Shown: positions 10,248 to 24,000, counted from the first letter of the stretch. The stretch is DNA of 64,000 nucleotides from Castanea sativa (GCF_040712315.1 NC_134015.1:56373964-56437963); one strand, 5' to 3'. Made by a program: numbers and translations. The notes: generated by a model from the sequence alone, not told the origin.

Positions 10248-11640
10248 AGATTTTTTTTTCCTGGAAAATTTTAGGGAAAAACAAATATAAGTTATATTTT
10301 TAATAGGATTTTCCATTGACCAAAGATGTTTTCCTTTGATATATTTTTTCTGATGCTACTGAGTACCAAAAAAAAAAAAACTATTTTCACAAAAGGATCT
10401 CCCTCCTTTGCCATTGTCAGGAAGCATAGTTCAAACTTCTCGCAAGATACTTTATCGCACATTGCTTAAACTAGGGTTGGATTGCTACCTTGCTTATTCC
10501 TCCACTTTCGTTGACAGCACTTCCCTCCATCCAAAAAGCTCTAGCTAGCAGGTACACTCCCACAGGGCATGTACCATAGACTTGAGTTGGAGGCTTCAAA
10601 TCACATTGTTCATCACTTCACACTTGCCTATAATGCAATTAAAGTTTAGAATAAAATAAAATCAGTATGATTCTATCGAAATTAATAGATTTTGTATCTT
10701 GTTTTAATTATTAGGCAAACTTCAATCACAACTTACCTCTTTTTGATTAATTTGGTCCTATACTCCTATCACCAAATGATCCCACAACACTTTTCAGTTT
10801 CTATACTTTGACTTTTCAAATTGTTTGGATGAAAATGAATATGTTGAGGGATTTTTAGATGGAACCCTGATGAATATGTTGAGGGATCTGAATATTCATG
10901 ATATCTATTGAAATCTATGCTTATTTCATTTTATTTGTTTGATTGTATCTCATATATGTTTCATGTTTTGGTCATGAAAGACAACACGCACGCACACACA
11001 CATATATATAGAGAGAAAAAGAGAGAGCTTGCTTATTTTCATACTAAAAAGGAGTATATAGTTTTTTAAAACCTCCTTTTTTTTTTTCTTTTAAGATAGA
11101 TGGATAGTAGGGGAACGGGTGGTCAGATTCCAACCACAAACAAGAAGTACCACAAAAACATTACAGACATAAAAACAATATTTCTCTTTACATGTTCACA
11201 AACAAACAAGAAAGAGAAGGAAAAAGATGGGATGATTCTATAATAATCAATGTTCGAAGGTCAAATTTGCTATATGAATCCTAATTAGGATTTTAGAAGC
11301 CTGATAAAATAATTCTGTTTAAATTAAATAGGTCAATAAAATAATCCAAAAAATTTATAATTCAGTAGAGAATTATTAATAATCAAGAGAGAATTTTGAT
11401 GGCCTTCTGTGAATAGTTGAGCTAATTACTGATTGGGTTTAATAGTCTCTTTAAGTATTTTAATAGTCTCATCAATTTCAGTATTCTAATGCTTTTGGCT
11501 GTATCATTTTAGTTCCAGGGGAAACAAAAATGTTGGTTCTAGTTACTTTGATTGTTTTTTAATTATATCGTTCTCATGTTTGTGCTAGCTCTCTTATCAT
11601 AGTTCTGTTTTGTCCTGGGTCATCTTGAAACCTCTAATGA
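10248..11640. other. Intergenic, no gene seen
   Basis: AT-rich sequence without a supported frame. It has a short local duplication (GAATATGTTGAGGGAT twice, near 10837 and 10871) and a small CA/TA/GA microsatellite near 10990-11020. Splice-like or coding-like composition is absent. Confidence 0.6.
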
Positions 11641-11643
11641 CTA

Positions 11644-11765
11644 TTTTTTTTTTTTTTTAAGAAGAAAAACATCAGACTTTATTAAACCAAACTTGCTATA
11701 TTGGCATGAATTACAGAGTACATGTGAGACGGAATATCCTCCATCCACACAGTACAATCTAGGCA
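11644..11765 (-). mobile_element. LINE 3' end with poly(A)
   Basis: On the minus strand a short frame reads VWMEDIPSHMYSVIH then ANIASLV and stop, followed by AATAAAGTCTGATG and an A run (T run at 11644-11659). This resembles the last residues of the RNase H-like end of plant L1-type LINEs followed by their poly(A). It is a 5'-truncated copy. Assignment is from memory of such ends, not alignment. Confidence 0.5.
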
Positions 11766-11769
11766 ACTA

Positions 11770-13000
11770 ATACGACTCTATTTGATTTGAATCCTATTTG
11801 TTTGTCTTTCCAGTGATTCTAACTATATATATCTCTTTTTTTCCAATACATATATGGCAGCCTATATACCGAAACTCCAACTTGATCATGTTTTTATTTT
11901 TCTGCCCATTTTTTAGGAAGCTAGAATAAAGGTACAATTAAAATTTATGGTGGTTTAGATCAGAAACAAAAATCCTATTCTGATTTTTCCCATTTTAATT
12001 GTTCCAAAAATATCTATTTACTTTCAAATCAATCATGATAATACCATTTGCATCTGAAACTGGAGTAACAGTTTAGTTTATGTCTTTGATACCTAACTGC
12101 TTTAACTATTTATACACCCATGTTTCCTATTGAAAAATCCTGTCCTTAGACTTGTTCCTGGCTATTAGATCTATGTGTTTATTTTTTCCTAGTTCTGATT
12201 TGTCATTGTAATACCTTCTAGGCTTTGTATCGGGTTTGAGTGCCAACTTTTTTGTTTTAATTAGTTAGTTTTTCTTTAACCTTACTGGAAGCAATACACC
12301 TTTAAAATCAATGCAGAAGGGAGATGATCCAGGGAAGGGTTGGGAATACCTGAAAATACACAAATTTCAAGATCTGTGGATGCAAATAACAGGAAAAAAA
12401 AAAATACTACACACACAAAAGACAATCACACAACACAAGAATTACGTGATCTAGAGAAGTTCAGGCAATTGAACGAGATAATCTTCATTAGCAACTATCC
12501 TGGATATCAACATTTATTATCTATCGCGAAGAATTTTATGCGAGTACTTTGTGATGTCAAAGGTAGCCCGCCGCCACATTCACCTTTTTACTTGTTTCAT
12601 AAGTAACTTTCCCAAATGCAAATTGTAGTTAGAGGCTTGCTAGAATACATCAGCTTAAAATGTTTTTCTTGTAATTAGATTTTTTTTAGGGGGAGTTTAT
12701 GTGCTAATATGAGATTACATCAATATGGAGTTCTTAATCTGACAGTATGTGTCTTTTTGTAGTTGTGGCTTGCAATTAGGTGATTGGGACCGGACTTAAA
12801 TTACCACTCTTTATTTGGAACTGCACTTTTCTTGACATGCAATCAATTGACAAATCGAAACCTAACCATGCTATTTGTCCCTGGAATGAAAAAAGATAGC
12901 TGTCCTGAGTGGTGAGATTTAGATATTATTGAACATTGTGAACCTTTAGTGGTTGTGAGTAGTGATTACTTCTTTGTTAGGACAAAATTCTCGTCATATC
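11770..13000. other. Intergenic, no gene established
   Basis: A 47-codon frame begins with ATG at 12311 (MQKGDDPGKGWEYLKIHKF) and a longer overlapping frame runs 12340-12606. Neither has recognisable domains or flanking splice sites that let me call a gene. The sequence near 12425-12465 resembles pieces often seen in dispersed plant repeats. Confidence 0.4.
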
Positions 13001-13077
13001 TTAGCCAATTTTTGTGGCTTTTTGTCTCCCTTTTTCTTAGGGATTGAGTTTGAGTTTTTGATAATTTGATAGTTTTT

Positions 13078-13195
13078 TTTAAAGGTGATTACACACAAAT
13101 CTGGTGGGTCTTGAACCCATAACTTCATCCTCCACCTTACTATCATAACGGAAAGATATGCCATTTGAGAAAGAGCTTGAACTATCTCCCCCATT
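13078..13195 (-). mobile_element. tRNA-derived repeat fragment (family C)
   Basis: On the minus strand a B-box-like GGGTTCAAGACCC follows an AGCTCTTTCTCAAATGGCA stretch that resembles a decayed A box. Only one copy is seen, so the family call is tentative. Confidence 0.45.
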
Positions 13196-13201
13196 TTCGG
13201 T

Positions 13202-13338
13202 CTTTTTTTTTTTTTTTTTTTTTTTGGGTCTTAAACATATAAGGATTGAATCACAAATCAAGGTTGATACCAACACTTCACACTCCATTGTATATCACAT
13301 AATAACCTGGGTTTTTAACCATTGGACTAACTGACTTA
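13202..13338 (-). mobile_element. tRNA-derived SINE with long poly(A) (family D)
   Basis: Minus strand: an A-box-like TTAGTCCAATGGTTAAAA, then a B-box-like GTGATTCAATCC, then a poly(A) tail seen as the T run at about 13201-13225. The long uniform tail suggests a fairly recent insertion next to the family C fragment. Confidence 0.6.
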
Positions 13339-13465
13339 TTTTCCCCACCTTCAAACCCTTGTAGTTATGACTGAATGCTATAAACTACCTTGTATCAATT
13401 TAATATATGGTACTTGTAAGGTTTTTTTTTTTTTTTTGTTAATGTTTTATGTTTCGTAATTGCAG

Positions 13466-13528
13466 GTATCAGAGCTAAAAAATACTCTTTGCGTATTGGA
13501 CAAAAACTATGCTGCAAAGAGGACACAG
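13466..13528 (+). pseudogene. Orphan exon-like segment (63 bp)
   Basis: Preceded by a T-rich tract and TAATTGCAG, followed by GTATAAC. The 63 bases are open in phase 0 and read VSELKNTLCVLDKN then YAAKRTQ, which looks like an internal exon. I found no neighbouring exons on either side and do not recognise the protein. It may be a relic exon of a lost gene, a captured exon or chance. Confidence 0.35.
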
Positions 13529-13529
13529 G

Positions 13530-16080
13530 TATAACTATAGTAAAAATATTACCTTGTTCATATCATGAATTTGCTATCCATATTATATAGTACTTAACTG
13601 AATTTTTCATTAGTATATTTAATTTAGAGATGAACAGAATGATGAATCTATGTTATACTTTATATAATAAGAACTCTTTTTTTTTTTCTTTTTTTTGCTG
13701 AATATATAATGAGAACTTTGTGGCATAGAAAAGCACTGTAAAACTCTCTTCACTAAAGTTATAGGCCCGTAGTTTGGAAGTCAAAACGAAAAATGAATTG
13801 GCCTTGTACTATTTTGGACAAAGTCTACTTAACCATTGGGGATGCTTTGCGGCTTGGGCTACCCATGGCAAGAGGTCTATACAATCAAATAATGAATTGA
13901 TTGTTAATAAATGTTTCATGATGCTTTAGAAGTCACAATTAACACCCGTATGAATGGCCTTGTACTGTTTTAGCAAGAAAACAAAATATAAGCAAATTTT
14001 TCATGGTACAAGGACATGTAATGTTAGTCAAAAATAAATAAATTCTAGGAATGAATTCCCTGCGGTCCTTGCAGGGAGCTAAAAATAGGGTCCATAAACC
14101 TAGTCTTGGCCTATCGAATAAAAAGATAATTAATACCATAACTTGGTCCAACACACTAAACTATTTGGTCAAACTTCAAGCTGTTCTGAATGAATACTCA
14201 AAAACAATTAACTTGGTGCATATATGTCAACTTATTTATTGTTTTCCTTTTAAGTACCCAATCAGTTTTTTTGTCAATAACGTTGTAGCTCACTAGCTAG
14301 TACTTTTTGATATTGTCAATAAAGACATTTACGATTCAAATCCTCCTTCATAATTGTAAAAGAAGAGGTAGGAGTAGGACGGTTGGTAATAAAATAAAAT
14401 AAAAAGGAACTCGACTTTTGTGAAATCGGAAATATGTGAGTTCTGGGCCTCTTGGTACATTATTTATGCCCTCTGCTAAATGCTTAGCATCAGTACGGCC
14501 CAAGCTTGGCCCAAACAAACCTTTTAGGCTCAAGATGTTGTAGGCCAAATGGGCCATTATAAAACCCTTTCCATGATTTTTCTGTTCTGACCCAAAAGAA
14601 AAAAGAGAGAGAATCCATTCCATCAATTCCACACCATTCCACAAGCCTAATCAAATGAAACTCTTTTTTTGATGTACCCCATGATTTGCATATCTTACCA
14701 AACATTGGACCCACTTAGAGACATTCTTGCCATCTTAATTGGCTAGAAATTGAACATCATATCCTTGTTATTCACAGAACAGAACTCCTGCATACAATCT
14801 TAACTGCCCATTCAAAGGAATAAAATCGTAAAACTACCTATTAATAATATTTTTTTTTGTTTCAAATTAAGGAAATAAAAAATAAAGAAGATTAAGATAT
14901 AAAAAAGATGTGTAAATGACAGACAAGACTACTCAACCCTTGGGGCTTTGATAACACAATGACGAGAATCAGATTGTGGGTCCTAGTCGGTAAAACCTAT
15001 ATATAATTAGTCTCATTCATTCAAATCTGAAAATGGCCAGAACATCACCCTTTTGCCTAATGAATAATCCATATATTCTTTGCCACAAAAATGGTTTACT
15101 ATTCTTCTATTTACATTATTGAATGACTCAATTGACATTTTTATTTTTTAGTGAAAGACCTTAGAGTTCAAATCCCCACTTCTCTAAATATTAAATTATC
15201 AAAAAATAATTAAAAATTAAAGGAGAGTAAGAGATACTTCGTGTAAAATCTCATCTCTTGTCTCTTTCACTCTTCAAAAAAAGTCATTTTTTTATCCAAT
15301 GATTCCAATCTCACTTGTATTAATGTACACCTTCTAAAGTTAAGATCGTTATGCCCAAAAAAAAGTTGAGATCATTTATTAATTGATCTTTTCACTTTCA
15401 AAACTTGCAAATTTTTATATTGACTAATGTTAATGTGCACCTTTTGTTATGGTTTATCACATTTTTGCAATTAGCACTCCTAAAAACAATTTTTTTTTCT
15501 AATTTGTTGTCCATAATGAAATTTTTTTTTATATTAGGTAAAAATAATATTTTAATAAATTTAATAAAAGTTGAGGAATGAGATTTTTTTTTTAAAAAAA
15601 ACCAATTGAGGAATGAGATTTGAATATTGATTCTCCTTATAAACAAGACCAAGTAATACTAATAAGTTATAAGACTTGATAAACAATAATATATGTGTAA
15701 TATTCAATGTTCTCATAGTCTAAGATATGAATTTAAAAACAACACTCAAATTTAGATAGTATAAAACTATAAATGATATTTTAACCAATTTTAAAAAATT
15801 ATAAAAAGATGGGAAAAAATAATAATAATAATAATAATAATCACATGTTATTCTATCATCATTTACAATCATGAGTGTGCACATGGAATTTGAAGGTGAT
15901 CATATTCATACATATATATATATTTGTATATTGAATAATGGAGGACTATGGTGTTGCCAATGTAGGAGTAACACACCCGAAAGTTGCCAAGTAGTTTTTA
16001 CCTTAAAAGGACAATTATGGTTAAATACTTTGTAGTTGTAGGGGCACTGTTTGTTTTGGAGTGTGACTTTTCTCGAAAAA
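13530..16080. other. Intergenic, no gene seen
   Basis: AT-rich. 14440-14560 contains several GGCCCA/TGGGCC motifs, and 14340-14660 carries overlapping minus-strand frames without recognisable domains. An AAT microsatellite lies at about 15820-15841. A tRNA-B-box-like GAGTTCAAATCCCC occurs near 15168 but is isolated. Confidence 0.5.
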
Positions 16081-16098
16081 GTCGGGGGAAAGCAGATG

Positions 16099-16128
<30 letters not shown>
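16099..16128. repeat. CT microsatellite
   Basis: About 15 CT units in a GA/CT-rich stretch (16090-16350). The stretch has the look of plant 5' leader DNA, but no reading frame follows. Confidence 0.9.
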
Positions 16129-16129
<1 letters not shown>

Positions 16130-17109
16130 ATCTTTGGAAGTGGTGAGAGATACATAGAAAGAGACAGACAATGGATGAGGTTTTTTAGAGAGAAAGAGAG
16201 TGTTGTGTGAAGAAATTTGACAACAAAACTATAAAAAAAATAATAATAATAATGAGGATTTTGCGTGGGGACCACAGATAGAGATAGAAAAAAAAGGGGC
16301 AATTTGGTCAGTCAGATCAGATGTTTGTAGAGAGAGAAGGAAATCATTCGATAACACCCGTTTGTACTAAACCGTCCCATCATATAAACGTAAAATTTAT
16401 ATAATATACGTTTTGATCTATGTGTGTGGGGTCCATTTTGTGTGGAAAAAATTAAGGGTTTAATACACGGGTTGTACAGAATGATTTTAGGAGAAAGAGA
16501 CGATTTTACACATACAATAAGTTTTATCTACTTTTTTTCACATGACATAGTTTGACTTTGAAAATTCGTGTTTGAGCTGATTATTTTCCCAACTAATTAG
16601 GGGCAACACTTTCTCAAAAAATATATATATATATTAGGACAATCATAAGATAATTTATGTGTATTATTTATACATGTCACATAATATATGAGTGTAAGAT
16701 AGTTCAAATATGTTCTCTTTTTAACAATATTTAAGATAGCATATTGTGATTTGTACAACATCAGCATCATATAGTGTATAATTAGCATTAGATTACAAGC
16801 TGGTTTTTTTGCTTTTATATTTTATGCACAGTTTTATAAAACTTAAATTTTTTTCATCTTATTTAAAGTACAAATATACTTCAACATACTTTTGGTAAAA
16901 AAAACTAAATTAGTTGTTTTCTATCAGATGCATAATCACCATTAATATCATTTTTTATAATAAGGCAAAGTATGGGTTTAATAATCGATTATAATGATGG
17001 GTCAAATGCATAAAACAGCATATTATCTCTCAATTTTTTTGTCACAACTATAATACGTAAATAATTGACAATTACTCGCGAACTGTCGCGTTAGAATTAA
17101 GGTAAAAAG

Positions 17110-17442
17110 TTGAGAAAGAAACGTGTTGTAATAAAACTATTCAATTTTTTAATAATTCATCAATCAAAAACGTTCACAGACGAGGAAAAACAAATAGTGG
17201 AATTTAATAATAATTTATTGTGTTTCAATGGAAGGGAAAGAATGGGGGGGGATTTTGCGTGGGGGCCACAAGTGAGATTAGGTAGACAAACACAAGAAAC
17301 GAGAGAAGGGGCAATATGGACAGTCAAGTGTTTTGTAAGGGCGCTGTCGTTATTTTGTTGAAAAGTAAGGGTCTTTGCTTTTGTGAGGCAAGTCGCTTAG
17401 AAGCCCAAGATTCGTGGACGCAGATCGACATTGGGATTTGCG

Positions 17443-17487
<45 letters not shown>

Positions 17488-17530
17488 TAGTTTACGCCGC
17501 AAGGCCAAGGGTTAAGATCTTGTTGTTGTG
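17110..17530. other. GC-richer island with GA microsatellite, no established gene
   Basis: Overlapping plus-strand frames (17110-17361 and 17316-17531) lie in a less AT-rich stretch ending in a GA run (about 17449-17482). The phrase GATTTTGCGTGGGG followed by CCACA occurs here (17251) and at 16257, so both places share a short duplicated block. No domain is recognisable. It could be a promoter or leader fragment of a lost gene. Confidence 0.35.
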
Positions 17531-18650
17531 ATGAAACAAAAAAAGACGTTGTACGGACAAAATATGTTGGAATCTCGGTAACGTCCCTAGAAATGGTTGC
17601 TGAATTTACTAAAGTGCGCCTTCCAAAAACAAAAAAAATGTAGTAAGATACCGATTCTATCCTTTTTTCTTTTTTTTTTTGTTGGGTATGGTTTGTCTAA
17701 GTTTGTGTGAGTATAACATCCTTTTCATGTTTGGAAAAATCCTAATCCTAAATCTTTTGTTGATTTGATTTCCAATAAGTTTGTGCATTAGCTCGGTTGT
17801 GTTGAATTTTGGAATACTTTTCAACACATCCGATTGAGGAAATTCCAACCTAACTTAACCTTTGCTAGATTTCAAAACTAATCTATCCCAGTCTATAAGC
17901 TTGGTTGAGTCGTCAGGTGATGACATTTATTACAAGAACTAATTAAATAAAAAGACAAAATTTAGCTACAAAACTAAGTTGGAATTTTACTCGACAAAAT
18001 AAATATTATTATATATTTTGAAAATTTAACAATTGAATTACATGTTCTTTATTCTCTTAATACACATGTCAAATTTTGTATCAATCGGACATTACTTACT
18101 ATATGATTTATAAGATTATTTTTATGCATAATTTTTTAAACTACAAAAACTTACAATTTAAACAATTTATTGATGACATAACAATTGATCTTTAATTTTC
18201 TAAAAATTTTGAAAGCGTGGAGGATATAAAAAGGAAATGTAATCTAATGATGGATTTGTAAAAACTCACCTCAATTAAAAAGATATTGAGTAAAGTTGTA
18301 GTCTTAGGTTACAACCAATTTTATAACTAAACTTTATTAGGATAGTCACAATAGGTTAGTTTAGCATATAATATTTTTTTTAGCAAGTGTATATGTACTT
18401 TTCTTTTTTTTGCAAGTCAGGTGTAAGTTAGGGTGGTCCTATGATCACCCTAACTTCTATGTGGAGCTACCAATGTTATAGCCAAAGGGACAAAATTAAG
18501 TTACAACCTTACTCAATAAAATAAACATTATTATATATTTTGAAAATCTAAATACATGGTTGATTCCATTACCAATAGGTTTGTGCATTGATTGTGTTGA
18601 ATTTAGGAATACTTTTCAACCCATCCAATTCAGGAAATTCTGACCTAACT

Positions 18651-18860
18651 CAACCTATGGTACTTTCAAAAAGTAATCCAACCCAATCTATAAGTCAGGT
18701 CGAGTTGTCAGATTATGAACATTTTTGTGAGAGCTAATAAAAACTTGGGTTTTATGGTACTTTCAAAAAGTAATCCAACCCAGTCTATAAGTCAGGCTGA
18801 GTTGTCAGGTTATGAACATTTTTGCGAGAGCTAATAAAAACTTGGGTTTTCATTCAATTA
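18651..18860. repeat. About 98-bp tandem duplication inside copy 1
   Basis: A block starting ATGGTACTTTCAAAAAG near 18657 and running through AACTTGGGTTTT is repeated at once from about 18755, with a few substitutions. It is absent from copy 2, so it arose after the larger duplication or was lost from the other copy. Confidence 0.8.
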
Positions 18861-19488
18861 TTAATCTTATTATTTTTAACTTGTAACTCAATGACATTGG
18901 AAAATGTCAAAATTCAAATCTGTCCTCTTTTCTTAAAATTTATTCCAAAAATCTCATTATTTAATAAATGATTGTAATTTACACAATTGGGTTTAATGTT
19001 CCACTTTCATCCAAACTAATTCTAAAAATTTTAAAAAAAAATCAAACTAACCAATTTAAGCTAAGACTTCAAATAAAAAATAACGATTATAATAATAATC
19101 AAACTAACAAATTTAAAATATTAATAGCGTGGGTTAGATTAGATTATTTGGGCTGACAATCTTGCCAACGTTAACCCAAACCAACCCCATTCTTTGAAAA
19201 AAAATTTAGAATCCAATCAAATCCATCAACCCCCCCCCCCCCCCCCCACAAAAAAAAAAAACCTAAGTTGTCGAGTTGGTTTGGACTGGATCGAGTTGTT
19301 ATTAACAGTGTAATAAATAAATTTTTTAAGTACATGTTGTTTATATTTAAAATTTGATACATTAATTTGTAAGGCAAAAGTCTTAGAAAACTAGAAATTG
19401 TAGTACCCATACTACAACAGCATCACTTTTCAAATCTGAATTCAACTTTTACTAACCCTAAAGAATTGGTCTAGTTATGCAATATGAT

Positions 19489-19571
19489 TTAAATTTATAT
19501 TACTTCATGATAATTGTTCTTTATCATCGTATCAAAATACCAACGATTTTAAGCTAATTAAAACCCACATT
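19489..19571 (-). mobile_element. SINE family A remnant in copy 1 of the duplication
   Basis: Keeps the stem-loop (CATGATAATTGTTCTTTATCATC), the ACCAACGA block and the AATTAAAACCCA 5' end, but lacks the B-box region. The same deleted form is at 20967-21045 in copy 2, so the deletion came before the duplication. Confidence 0.55.
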
Positions 19572-20966
19572 CTTTCTAATAGTCCTTTGCTCTTCTAATA
19601 TCTTGGACTATCTTTCAACAACAAAATGTAGTAAGATACCGATTCTATCCTTTTTTTGTTGTGTATGGTTTGTCTAAATTTGTGTGAGGATAACATCCTT
19701 TTCATATTTGTAAAATCCTAATCCTAAATCTTTGTTGATGTGATTACCAATAAGTTTGTGCATTAGTCGATTCTCAAAAAAAAAAAAAAGTTTGTGCATT
19801 AGTCGATTGTGTTGGGAATACTTTTCAACCCATCCAACTGAGGAAATTCCAACCTAACTTAACCTATGTTAGATTTCAAAACTAATCTAACCCAGTTCAT
19901 AAGCTGGGTTGAGTCATCAAGTGATGACAATTATTGCAAGAGCTAATAAAAAAAAAGACAAAATTTTAGCAACAAAATTGAGTTACAACTTTACTTGATA
20001 AAAAAAATATTACTACATATTTTGAAAATCAAACCACTGAATTACATGTTATTTACTCTCTTAATATACATATCAAATTTTGTATCAATCGGATATTATT
20101 TACTATATAATTTATAAGCTTATTTTTATGCACAATTTTTTAAATTGCAAAAAATTACAATTTAAACAATTTATTGATGACATAGAAATTGGTCTTTAAT
20201 TTTCTAGATATTGTGCAAGCATGGAGGATATAAGAAGGAAATGTAATCTAATGGTAAATTTGTAAAAATTCACCTCAAATAAAAATATATTGAGTAAAAT
20301 TGTAGCCTTAAGTTACAACCAATTTTGTAGCTAAACTTTATCTATAAAAAAAAATTGGGATTTTATTCAATTATTTAATCTCAGTATTTTTATCTTGTAA
20401 CTCAATGGCATTAGAGATGTCCAAGCTTAAAATTTGTCATCCCTTCGTAAAATGTATTCCAAACAAATTTCATTATTTAATAAATTATTATAATTTACAC
20501 AATTAGGTTTAATTTTCCATTTTCATCCAAACTAAGTCTCAAAAAATCAAACTAACTAATTTAAACTAGGTCTTAAAATCAGAAAAAGAAAAATCAAACT
20601 AACAAATTTTAGAGATATATATATATATATATTAATAGTGGTTGGGTTAGTTACTTCGGTTGACAATCTTGCCAATATAAACCCAACCCAATCCAATCTG
20701 TAAAAAAATTTAGAATCCAATCAAACCCACAACCCACAACCAAAAAACCTAAGTTGTCAAGTTGGGTTAGATTGGATCGGGTTGGTATTAACAATATAAT
20801 AAATAAATTTTTTAACCACATTTTATGTTTAAAATTTGATACATTAATTTGTAAAGCGAAAATCTTAGAAAACTAGAAATTGTAGTACCCATAAAATCAC
20901 TTTCCAAATCTGAACCTATCTTTTACTAACCCTAAAGAATTGATCTAGTTAAGCGATATGATTTGA

Positions 20967-21045
20967 ATTTATATTGTTTCTTAATAGTTATTCTTTATCA
21001 TCATGCCAAAATACCAATAATTTTTTAGCTAATTAAAACCCACAT
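20967..21045 (-). mobile_element. SINE family A remnant in copy 2 of the duplication
   Basis: Matches the remnant at 19489-19571 in structure, including loss of the B-box segment. Confidence 0.55.
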
Positions 21046-21070
21046 TCATTCCAGTAGTTCTTTACTCTTC

Positions 21071-24000
21071 AAATATCTCGAACTATCTTTCAGCAACAAC
21101 AATAACAACAACGCCATAATCCTAAAATTTTAGGATTGGTTATAAATTTTCAGCAAATTAATTATGGCCGGCCACATATATTTTTATGACTTTTGTTAAT
21201 ATAGATGTGTGTGAAACACAAGCGAGGGGAAAAAAAACCAAGTTGAACATTTTTCTCCTATTTATGTAAATTTTTTATTTGAATTGACTACAATTTTTCT
21301 TTCTAACAGTTAACACGCCTTACGTATGCCAACTTTTCTTTTAACACTCCTTTACATAGTCCTGATAAAAAGTTTGAAATTTTTTTAACGAAATATAATT
21401 AAATGCATGATATTTCAAATAAAAATATATAAAATTTTAAATTTATATTATTTAAAAAGTCAAACAAATGGTTGTATTTACACTCTATTATGACCCTATA
21501 GGCTATGTATAACTAAATAACAATTAAATGCATGCAAAGTATGAATTGTTGACCGACTAAGATGACCAAGAATAAATTACAAATCGATGGAGCCAGTAAC
21601 CAGAGACTCCATGGTCAAGAAGCAACATGAGATGGGGAACCAAATAGTATATTATCTTTAGATTCTTCTTTTACACTGACATATTCGAGAGATATGATTT
21701 TGTAGATTAATAACTTAATGTGTGGATTATTTTAAAAAGCTTATAAAGTTAAAATGGAATAATGATACGTGTCCAATAGTTGTTGGAGGTTTTATTTTAG
21801 TCCTATAACTAATAGAAAATTACTTGTCATCGAAGGTCATTTTCCACTCTGGTCAAATTCTCTTAAAAATATAAAGCGACTTTTCAACAATGGGGAATAA
21901 TCCAACTTATCAGGAGACTTCTCAAATTTCATAGACAAATAAAATTCGGGAAAGTGTGGAGCATATCATTTTTGCCTCACAATTTTGATGTGATTAACTT
22001 TGAATTTTGGTTAAAATTTGATGACTTTATATATTATATAAAAGTGATTGTCAACTATTCATAATTTACTACTTGAGTAAGTCATGGTAAATGGTGCGGT
22101 ACTAAATGAACCGATAAAACACACGTCAATAAGTCATTTTTTTAAAGATGATAAGTTTTCCGTATGTCCCATCCCAACCTGACCATCTCCTCGTGTCCCC
22201 AAAGAGGACCAGGGAAGAGACAGATTTTACATACCCACCCCTTCTTGAGATTTATAACTACTTGTTTTAGTTACAATTTTGAAAAATAAATTTAAACAAG
22301 TTTTCTTAAAATTTATCTCTTGTAATAATTTAGTCCTTATTTCAATAAAAAAAAAATTTTCTAAAATAATGACAATGAAACATCATGTTTTACTCACACT
22401 ACATTCTGTATAACTACTTAATCAACACACATATCCCCGTATAATTATATCCTGCAAGTGAGTACAAAGATGGTACAGGACAAGAGTGCTAGCTAGATGT
22501 TAAAAAGCCATATAATTAATTTGGTGTTTTGCTTGAGCCTACTCAATATTGCAGTTCATCATTGTGGTCCGAAATCATCCCTTAGCAAAACAAAAGGGGA
22601 GCCATTATTTGACGGGCCACCCACATGGACACATAATGAATACTCAAATCATATTGGTTGTGTATATCCATTTATATATCTATTTTTTCAATGAGTTTGG
22701 GAAGCAAATTCAAACCTTGAACAAGTATGGTACTTTAAAATTAAAACTGAATTAAGATAATGGGATCTTTATATGATGATTAAAATAGATTTCCTTCTTA
22801 TCAATATGTTCACTTGCAATTAAACCTATGTCATAATGAACTTAAAAAAGAGATAAAAAGATGCTAGGGAGGTTCTAATTAATATAATATATAGAGATAT
22901 CATTCAACTCAAAAGCTTAGACATGTGAGTTTGAGTTCATTTATATTATAATAACCAATGACTCTTCTGGTTATTATTTAATATGAGACTTCAACACTTT
23001 TAATTAATCACATCACTTACACACCTGTAAATATTCCAATAAAAGGTTCTTATTTAAAAACAAATTAAGTAAAATGTTAATCTATAAATTGATACCTTTG
23101 ACTTTTAGAGATGATGACTCCTGTTCTAAATTAAACTATAATTCCGATGCATCTTAATTTAAGCAGGTTATATCAATGAAGAAAACCCCCGCAGTTCAAT
23201 AAGGGTATATTGAGAATTTTATTAAAACAAGATAAGGTTTTGATCGAGGAAGTATAAATATGTTGTAAACCACATTCTTTTCTATCAAAAAAAAAAAAAA
23301 AAAATTTGTGTCACTTCCATCGACGTAGACATTTTACTAAACCAAGTAAAACTCTCTTGCTAATTTTTTTTTTTCTTACTTCCTCTTTACTTTTGACTAA
23401 ATTCCTTGGATTTGGCAATCATCAACAATTGTTGTATAAGATGCTGGAGCTAATATTTTGGGCACATATGGTGAGCATCTGCATCCATGATTGTGAAGTG
23501 AGAAAAATGTGTCCATAACAATTAAACCCTCAATGATCAAGGACAAGCATGGTTGCCTTGCTCCTTTAAAGTTATTTCACATTTTCAAGGGCAATATAGG
23601 ATCATTAGGTGTTTATTTTAAATAATTAGATATGATAGAATCCCATCTAATAGTATCCGCTCTATAATGATTATTTTTTATTATTATGTTAATATACTAA
23701 TTAGTTTTTTGTGTAAACGAAATTTTAACCCTCAATCTCAAATATTTTATTTAATGACAAAAGACTTTACAAGTTGTATAAACTCAAACTTATTATTTTG
23801 CCACAACCTTAATTGAAAGGTTTTATGTAGCCATGTGACAAGCACCAAAATGTGGCATGCTTATGGTGACAGCTATCAAAAATTCACCTCCCCCCAACAC
23901 GTAACACAGCTATGATTTGCAATTATTGAGAGACGCCTACTTGTAGATGATGACCGTACATGAAACAAACGTTACCTAATATTTTTAATTTTGGTGCACA

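Larger units (their letters stand above)
17636..21070. repeat. Direct duplication of an unidentified repeat (two copies)
   Basis: Copy 1 (about 17636-19622) and copy 2 (about 19624-21070) share blocks in the same order: GTAGTAAGATACCGATTC; CCTAATCCTAAATC; AATACTTTTCAACCCATCC; ATTACATGTT with TGTATCAATCGGA; the AACTCAATG-CATT block; a CCAACCC-rich and GGGTTGG-rich pair; and CTAGAAATTGTAGTACCCAT. Copy 1 is longer because it has an extra internal block at about 18480-18860. No coding sequence is seen. A C run (about 19230-19248) lies in copy 1. Confidence 0.8.

Noticed and set aside
15160..15185. B-box-like GAGTTCAAATCCCC (also near 52168, GGATTCAAATCCCC) as possible tRNA genes
   Set aside because: No matching A box, acceptor stem or anticodon arm could be placed. 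These are probably remnants of tRNA-derived repeats.
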